A DNA stretch of 64,000 nt from Hungatella sp. UBA5385 (GTDB lineage: Bacteria > Bacillota > Clostridia > Lachnospirales > Lachnospiraceae), in the NCBI GenBank assembly GCA_002409995.1, contig DHOR01000030.1, positions 1 through 64,000 of the forward strand, written 5' to 3'. Position numbers and translations under genes: made by a program. The notes below the pieces were generated by a model that worked only from the letters and a program-made list of their open reading frames with translations, ran no database searches and was not told the origin of the DNA. Numbering within the stretch: the stretch's first letter is position 1; every line of letters begins with the position of its first letter. This document shows, piece after piece, positions 60,096-64,000 of this stretch.

Positions 60096-61031
60096 TTAGT
60101 TTCGTTCAAACACTCTCAGTTTTGAACTCTTTGATCGTTTGTTTTCTGCTATCTCTTCTTCTGCCGGTACGATCGGTTTTCTTGTTATAACCCGTCCTTT
60201 ACTTTTTTTCCCACAAACACATACTGGAAAATCCGGTGGGCATGTACATGGATTTTCATTGATTCTAAACCGTGTCTTAACAATTCTGTCTTCCAGAGAA
60301 TGAAATGTGATAATGCTCAGTCTGCCGCCTGGATTTAATAAATCAATCATTGTATCAATGGATCTTTTTAAAACCTCCAGCTCCTGATTCAGTTCAATGC
60401 GAATGGCCTGATAGGTTCTCTTGGACGGGTGACCGCCTGTTGCTCTCACCTTGGCAGGAATTGCATTCTTAATTATTTCATTCAACTCTCCTGTTGTTTC
60501 AAATGGTTTTTTCTCTCTGGCTTTTACAATATGTTTCGCTATATTCTTAGCAAATTTATCTTCCCCATAGTCCCGGATCATCCGGTACAGATCAAATTCG
60601 CTGTACGTATTCACAATATCTGCTGCCGTCTCAGTGTTTCTCTGATCCATCCGCATATCCAGCGGTGCATCTTCTTCCCTGTAGGTAAATCCTCTTTCCG
60701 GCGTATCTAACTGGTAAGAGGACACCCCCAGGTCAAGGTAAATTCCGTCCACTCCTTTTATCCCTAAATCCATTAGTACAGATTGAATATTCTCGTAGTT
60801 GCTTCTTACGATAGTTATTCTGTCTCTATAATCGCTCAGCCGCTCACTGGCTGCCTTAATGGCATCCGCGTCCTGATCAATTCCAATTAATCTTCCGTTT
60901 TCATTTAAACGGCTGCATACCTCAAGGGCATGTCCTCCGCCTCCAAGGGTTCCATCTACATAAATCCCATCGGGCTTAATATTTAGGCTGTCCACTGTTT
61001 CATAAAGCAGTACTGACTTATGTTCAAACAT
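60096..61031 (-). CDS. rsmH: 16S rRNA (cytosine-1402-N4) methyltransferase
   Basis: A 311-residue SAM methyltransferase (MraW) modifying C1402 in the 16S rRNA. The N-terminal HKSVLLYETVDSLNIKPDG and YVDGTLGGGGHALEVCSRL SAM site are diagnostic, with the LDLGVSSYQLDTPERGFTYR segment and ISFHSLEDRIVKTRF-like end (IITFHSLEDRIVKTRFRI here). Its start overlaps the mraZ stop (TAATG). Second gene of the division cluster. Confidence 0.96.
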   Translation of the reverse strand: MFEHKSVLLYETVDSLNIKPDGIYVDGTLGGGGHALEVCSRLNENGRLIGIDQDADAIKAASERLSDYRDRITIVRSNYENIQSVLMDLGIKGVDGIYLDLGVSSYQLDTPERGFTYREEDAPLDMRMDQRNTETAADIVNTYSEFDLYRMIRDYGEDKFAKNIAKHIVKAREKKPFETTGELNEIIKNAIPAKVRATGGHPSKRTYQAIRIELNQELEVLKRSIDTMIDLLNPGGRLSIITFHSLEDRIVKTRFRINENPCTCPPDFPVCVCGKKSKGRVITRKPIVPAEEEIAENKRSKSSKLRVFERN

Positions 61032-61456
61032 TATATACCCAGTCCTTCCATAGCTTCCGCAATTTCTTCCATGTCGTCATATGTATTGGCAGCTGTCCAG
61101 GAATCCTTGCTCCAAATTTCTATACGGTTTCCCACGCCTACTAAAACAGTGTCCTTTTCAATTCCTGCATACTCTCTTAAGTTAGCTGGGATTAATATTC
61201 TCCCCTGCTTGTCCACTTCACAGTTTGAAGCGCCTGCCAGAAAGAATCTTGAGAATTTTCTGGCATTGGTGTTGGTCAGCGGCAGTGCTTTCAGTTTTAG
61301 CTCAAGGGCAGTCCACTCTTCGTTATCATACACAAATAAACAGCCATCCAAGCCCTTTGTTAAAACGAACTCTTCCCCCAGCTGCTCTCTGAACTTCGAT
61401 GGAACAATAAGCCGTCCCTTTGCATCGACTGTATGATTGTATTCTCCCATGAACAT
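61031..61456 (-). CDS. mraZ: Transcriptional regulator MraZ
   Basis: A 141-residue AbrB-type DNA-binding protein with two swapped-hairpin repeats: FMGEYNHTVDAKGRLIVPSK and CEVDKQGRILIPANLREYAG. MraZ forms a ring and represses its own operon, binding direct repeats upstream of it. I start at ATG 61456, preceded by AGGTG, to match family length. The longer frame to 61510 would run through the operator repeats. It is the first gene of the division cluster, with promoter and MraZ-type boxes directly upstream. Confidence 0.95.
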   Translation of the reverse strand: MFMGEYNHTVDAKGRLIVPSKFREQLGEEFVLTKGLDGCLFVYDNEEWTALELKLKALPLTNTNARKFSRFFLAGASNCEVDKQGRILIPANLREYAGIEKDTVLVGVGNRIEIWSKDSWTAANTYDDMEEIAEAMEGLGI

Positions 61457-61500
61457 ACTAATCACCTGCTTGTACTCTGTTTCGGGGAAATCAAACCACA

Positions 61501-61540
61501 TTCCCACCATTTTCTACCACTTCGTACCACTTTCCTCCAC
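61501..61540 (-). promoter_or_regulatory. MraZ operator, four 10-bp direct repeats
   Basis: On the minus strand AAGTGG, AAGTGG, AAGTGG and AAATGG recur in exact 10-bp steps (last bases at 61540, 61530, 61520 and 61510 on the plus strand). This fits the MraZ box pattern of direct repeats with 10-bp period. It starts right at the predicted transcription start. Confidence 0.8.
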
Positions 61541-61550
61541 TTGTAGATTA

Positions 61551-61579
61551 ATTCTATCTCATTTGCCAGGAAATATCAA
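61551..61579 (-). promoter_or_regulatory. dcw operon promoter
   Basis: TTGATA (61574-61579), 17 bases, TAGAAT (61551-61556) on the minus strand. Confidence 0.8.
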
Positions 61580-61668
61580 GGTTTTTTTAAACATTTATAA
61601 AAATTAAAAATACCAATATTTCCCATAGAATAAAGGAATTTGGCTTTTAGGATGAATGTTGGACTTAG

Positions 61669-61692
61669 AGTGGGGGGAAGTGGAGGAAAATG
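61669..61692 (+). promoter_or_regulatory. Second MraZ-box-like cluster, inverted
   Basis: On the plus strand GTGG occurs at 61670 and 61680 with 10-bp period, within AAGTGGAGGAAA, a string also present in the mraZ boxes. The next 10-bp step has AATG. It faces the leader and MFS gene. Confidence 0.45.
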
Positions 61693-61756
61693 ATGACTAT
61701 TTTAACCCTTTGTGGTAAGATAAGATAAAAATAATGGCAAAAGGAGTGAAAAATCA

Positions 61757-61840
61757 ATGTGTCACTTAATAATTGACTTAAGCAAATATCTCTGTACAGA
61801 ATTCAATGTCCGGGCAAAGCTGTACAGAGGTAACAAATAA
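61757..61840 (+). CDS. Leader peptide of MFS exporter (27 residues)
   Basis: A small open frame starting ATG TGT CAC, ending at TAA 61838-61840, with AAAGGAG 9 bases upstream, a good ribosome site. The product starts MCHLIIDLSKYL and ends VRAKLYRGNK. Arg-Ala-Lys is an R/K-x-R/K motif, known in some leader peptides to stall ribosomes with macrolides. Its coding sequence forms one arm of several hairpins in the MFS leader, consistent with a translated attenuator. Whether it is translated is inference. Confidence 0.55.
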   Translation: MCHLIIDLSKYLCTEFNVRAKLYRGNK

Positions 61841-61924
61841 ATCTATATTTGCCCACATTGAATTTTGTACTTATTAAAATAGATAGATAAACATCTATAT
61901 AAGATAAGGAGATAAAATTCAATG
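61790..61924 (+). promoter_or_regulatory. Candidate leader attenuator with alternative hairpins
   Basis: Three mutually exclusive pairings are visible. A: CTCTGTACAG (61790-61799) with CTGTACAGAG (61820-61829), 10 bp. B: 61794-61818 with 61848-61870, about 23 bp with a two-base bulge. C: CATTGAATTTT (61856-61866) with AAAATTCAATG (61914-61924), 11 bp, whose right arm contains the exporter start codon. A and B share bases, and B and C share bases. So A plus C would hide the start and B would free it, an ermC-like logic. Confidence 0.6.
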
Positions 61925-63205
61925 GAAAACAATTTTAAAAAATATATATTATTATGGTTCGGTGGTTCAGTGTCTCAGCTCGGAAGCTCTATGACTAGCT
62001 TTGCGCTGATTCTGTGGACTTATACCCAGACAAATTCTGCAATGGCAGTTTCTCTTATGTCCTTTTGCAGATTCCTTCCCTACTGTCTTGTAAGTTTTTT
62101 TGCCGGAGGATTTATTGACAGACATTCTAAGAAAGCAATTATGCTGACAGCTGATACCATAGCTGCAGCCGGTTCTTTACTGGTCTGTTTTCTATGGTGG
62201 TTTGGCAGACTGGAGGTTACCCATATCTACATTGTCAACTTCATCATAGGCTTTATGAACTCCTTTCAGATGCCTGCACAGTCAGTAGCAGTGGGAATTC
62301 TGGTGCCAAAGGATCGTTTGGCACAGATGAGCGGTCTGGATTCATTTTCAGGTAATCTGGTATCTGTTCTCTCTCCCGTACTTGCCTCTTCTCTGTTTGC
62401 ATTTGGAGGTTTGGGGGCTGTGATGACGTTTGATCTTCTGTCATTTTTATTTAACTTTATTATTCTTGCAGGTTTTATTAAGATACCTGAGAATCTAAAG
62501 ATCAATGGAGATAGAAGGCATATTCTATCAGGTACTGCTGACGGCTTTTCATTCTTATTCCGCAGTAAAAGCTTATGGTATTTAATCATTTCCATGGCAG
62601 TGATCAACTTCTTTTCCAGGCTGACTTATGAGAATATACTATCTCCCATGATTCTTGCCAGAAGCAATAACAACAGCATGGTTCTGGGAACAGTGAATAC
62701 AGTTTTGGGAATAGGCGGTATTTTAAGCGGTATTTTTGTATCCACAGGGAAAATCAGAATAAACAGTGTGAAGTTTATCTACTATTCCTGTGCTGCTTCA
62801 TTTTTACTTGGAGATATGATCATGGGACTTGGGCAAAATGTGTTCTGGTGGAGCGCAGCTGCTCTGGGAGCCAGTCTTCCCATCAGTTTCATTGCTGCCG
62901 GTCAGAATATGATTTTATACAGAAACATTCCACGGCAATTACAGGGAAGTGTATTTTCCATAAGAAATGCCATTCAGCACAGCACCATTCCAATTGGAAT
63001 ATTACTGGGTGGTTATCTGGCTGACTACGTATTCGAACCGTTTATGAAATCCGGTTCTCCTTTCGCAAAAGTACTTGGTCATATGACAGGTACAGGTAAT
63101 GGCAGTGGAATGGCGGTTATGTTTTTGTGCACCTCTGTTTTGGGTTGTGTATTCAGCTTGGTTGTCTGCCAGAAAAGGGAGATTCGGGATATAGATATGA
63201 AATAG
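61922..63205 (+). CDS. MFS exporter (macrolide-efflux-like)
   Basis: A 427-residue Major Facilitator transporter with about 12 membrane helices, similar in style to Mef-type antibiotic exporters. The motif A-like loop AGGFIDRHSKKAIMLTADT lies between helices 2 and 3. Substrate is unknown, and the presence of a leader ORF and attenuator-like hairpins suggests induction by a ribosome-targeting drug. AAGGAGAT precedes the ATG. It is plus strand, opposite the division cluster, and ends at repeats and a terminator. Its AT-rich 5' region looks acquired, but this is only an impression. Confidence 0.85.
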   Translation: MENNFKKYILLWFGGSVSQLGSSMTSFALILWTYTQTNSAMAVSLMSFCRFLPYCLVSFFAGGFIDRHSKKAIMLTADTIAAAGSLLVCFLWWFGRLEVTHIYIVNFIIGFMNSFQMPAQSVAVGILVPKDRLAQMSGLDSFSGNLVSVLSPVLASSLFAFGGLGAVMTFDLLSFLFNFIILAGFIKIPENLKINGDRRHILSGTADGFSFLFRSKSLWYLIISMAVINFFSRLTYENILSPMILARSNNNSMVLGTVNTVLGIGGILSGIFVSTGKIRINSVKFIYYSCAASFLLGDMIMGLGQNVFWWSAAALGASLPISFIAAGQNMILYRNIPRQLQGSVFSIRNAIQHSTIPIGILLGGYLADYVFEPFMKSGSPFAKVLGHMTGTGNGSGMAVMFLCTSVLGCVFSLVVCQKREIRDIDMK

Positions 63206-63226
63206 CAGATATGAAGGTATGGATAT

Positions 63227-63299
63227 AAAATTATAGATATAGACTTACAGATATAGAGTTACAGATATAGAGTTTAGATATAGAGTTACAGATATAAGG
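63227..63299. repeat. Degenerate 13-14-bp tandem repeats
   Basis: Units such as TTACAGATATAGAG and TTTAGATATAGAG follow one another at least four times just after the MFS stop. The last codons of the gene (GATATAGATATG) resemble the unit, so it may have expanded from the gene end. Confidence 0.7.
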
Positions 63300-63302
63300 T
63301 AA

Positions 63303-63350
63303 AAAAATAAGGGTATTACAAAGTTGAATCATTTGTAATATCCTTATTTT
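63303..63350. terminator. Bidirectional terminator (MFS / spo0E-like)
   Basis: AATAAGGGTATTACAAA pairs with TTTGTAATATCCTTATT (one mismatch), with A- and T-runs at both ends. Confidence 0.85.
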
Positions 63351-63410
63351 ACAGCCGTTAAAAGCAGCTTAATGTCTGACTTTGTCACAGCTGCTCACTA
63401 TGTCATGCGA

Positions 63411-63560
63411 TTAATAGCCAGCTACGATGTACTGTTCAATTAACTGGTCCAACTCGACGCTTCTTTGATAAATAATATCTGTTTCATCCTTATCAATGCT
63501 CTTGTCAAGCTTTTCACGAGCTTCTTCAATCTGACATACTAATTTCTCTTTAGGATTCAT
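63411..63560 (-). CDS. Spo0E-like aspartyl-phosphate phosphatase
   Basis: A 49-residue protein with two helices and the Spo0E motif RSVELDQLIEQYI (SxxxD), typical of small phosphatases that dephosphorylate Spo0A-P or related regulators and delay sporulation. It supports a spore-forming lineage. I chose ATG at 63560 because it gives a normal length; the frame runs 24 codons further without support. It lies 26 bases downstream of lgt. Confidence 0.82.
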   Translation of the reverse strand: MNPKEKLVCQIEEAREKLDKSIDKDETDIIYQRSVELDQLIEQYIVAGY

Positions 63561-63586
63561 AGATACCTTTCTCCTTTGCTCATTAT

Positions 63587-64000
63587 TCATCGCTTGCGGT
63601 AATTCCAGAAGAGCATAACAGCGGAAAAGCAAACCAGTACAAGTGACAGAGCTTGTGATACTGCAATGCCGGTTCCAAAGAAAATCAACTGGTCCGTACG
63701 GAGTCCCTCAATCCAAGCACGTCCCAATCCATAACCCAGCAGATAAATAAGTAGCATCTCCCCATCAAATTTCTTTCGTTTGCGATACCAGAGCATAAAT
63801 ATTAACAATCCCAAATTCCAAACCGATTCATAGAGGAAAGTTGGATGTACCTGTATATATTCCACTCCATTTTCCACGATAAGGTGGTTTAAAATATCCT
63901 GAGATATCATACTCTCACTAACTAAAGCTCTTCTGATCCTCATGGCAAACAGACTATCTGTATATCCGCCAAATGCTTCACAATTAAAGAAGTTTCCCCA
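63587..64000 (-). CDS. lgt: Prolipoprotein diacylglyceryl transferase (partial)
   Basis: The C-terminal 137 residues of Lgt, which attaches diacylglycerol to the cysteine of prolipoproteins; the gene begins beyond the window edge. The visible N-terminal part reads WGNFFNCEAFGGYTDSLFAM, matching the conserved GNFxNxExxG signature. Then HPTFLYESVWNLGLLIFMLW and RKKFDGEMLLIYLLGYGLGR and three membrane helices follow. It would process the lipoproteins seen here, such as the zinc-binding protein. Confidence 0.92.
   Translation of the reverse strand, partial: WGNFFNCEAFGGYTDSLFAMRIRRALVSESMISQDILNHLIVENGVEYIQVHPTFLYESVWNLGLLIFMLWYRKRKKFDGEMLLIYLLGYGLGRAWIEGLRTDQLIFFGTGIAVSQALSLVLVCFSAVMLFWNYRKR

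Noticed and set aside
63227..63299. CRISPR array
   Set aside because: Units are 13-14 bp, directly adjacent and without spacers; it is a simple tandem repeat.

Overview
The window looks like a chromosomal segment of an anaerobic, spore-lineage Firmicute, most likely a Lachnospiraceae (Clostridia) relative. The evidence is a division/cell-wall cluster in clostridial order, a Spo0E-like phosphatase, a SpoVD-like penicillin-binding protein, an oxygen-scavenging flavodiiron protein, a DUF3793 protein, a FeoB-associated Cys-rich protein, and a cmk-ispH-rpsA run. No rRNA, tRNA, insertion sequence, prophage or CRISPR array was seen. Most genes lie on the minus strand. The species assignment is inference.

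Layout: 22-3746 is a sugar operon (FGGY kinase, DUF4867, fucose/arabinose isomerase-like). 3851-6267 is a short UvrA-like ABC protein with a frameshift near its end. 6439-11538 holds rpsA, ispH, cmk, a BaiN/YhiN flavoprotein and a ferredoxin-type aldo/keto reductase. 11774-19644 is a mixed region: GNAT, aspartokinase, arginase-like, HD, DUF523, flavodiiron protein, a secreted protein, PgsA and a LURP-one-like protein. 19839-24341 is a metal-homeostasis block: DtxR-type and mini-Fur regulators, a Cys-rich protein, ZnuABC and DUF3793. 24366-37672 is accessory: LCP, alkyltransferase-like, ArsC-like, HAD, DUF305-like, phosphatases, 1-phosphofructokinase with an RpiR regulator, thioredoxin-like, CFA synthase, Sfp, methyltransferase and Nudix. 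37822-49691 holds enolase, trpS, the methionine genes metF/metH-activation/metH, hflKC and ftsZ. 49822-61456 is the dcw cluster (mraZ, rsmH, ftsL, two PBPs, mraY, murD, ftsW, murA, ftsQ). 61757-63205 is a leader peptide plus MFS exporter, followed by a spo0E-like gene and a partial lgt running off the edge.

The most interesting signals are regulatory. (1) A 16-bp palindrome family (TTAG-N6-CTAA) occurs at the promoters of the Cys-rich/fur/dtxR operon and enolase, and twice at an unannotated intergenic promoter. That last promoter drives a ~133-nt RNA with several hairpins and its own terminator (34437-34569). This looks like a metal-responsive small RNA regulon, possibly controlled by the DtxR-type regulator in this window. 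(2) The MFS exporter is preceded by a 27-codon leader ORF whose coding sequence takes part in mutually exclusive hairpins, one of which buries the exporter start codon: a candidate drug-responsive attenuator. (3) A 25-bp perfect inverted repeat ends metH, and a near copy of one arm ends the isomerase gene at the window edge. (4) MraZ-type boxes occur in the expected place and again in inverted orientation upstream.
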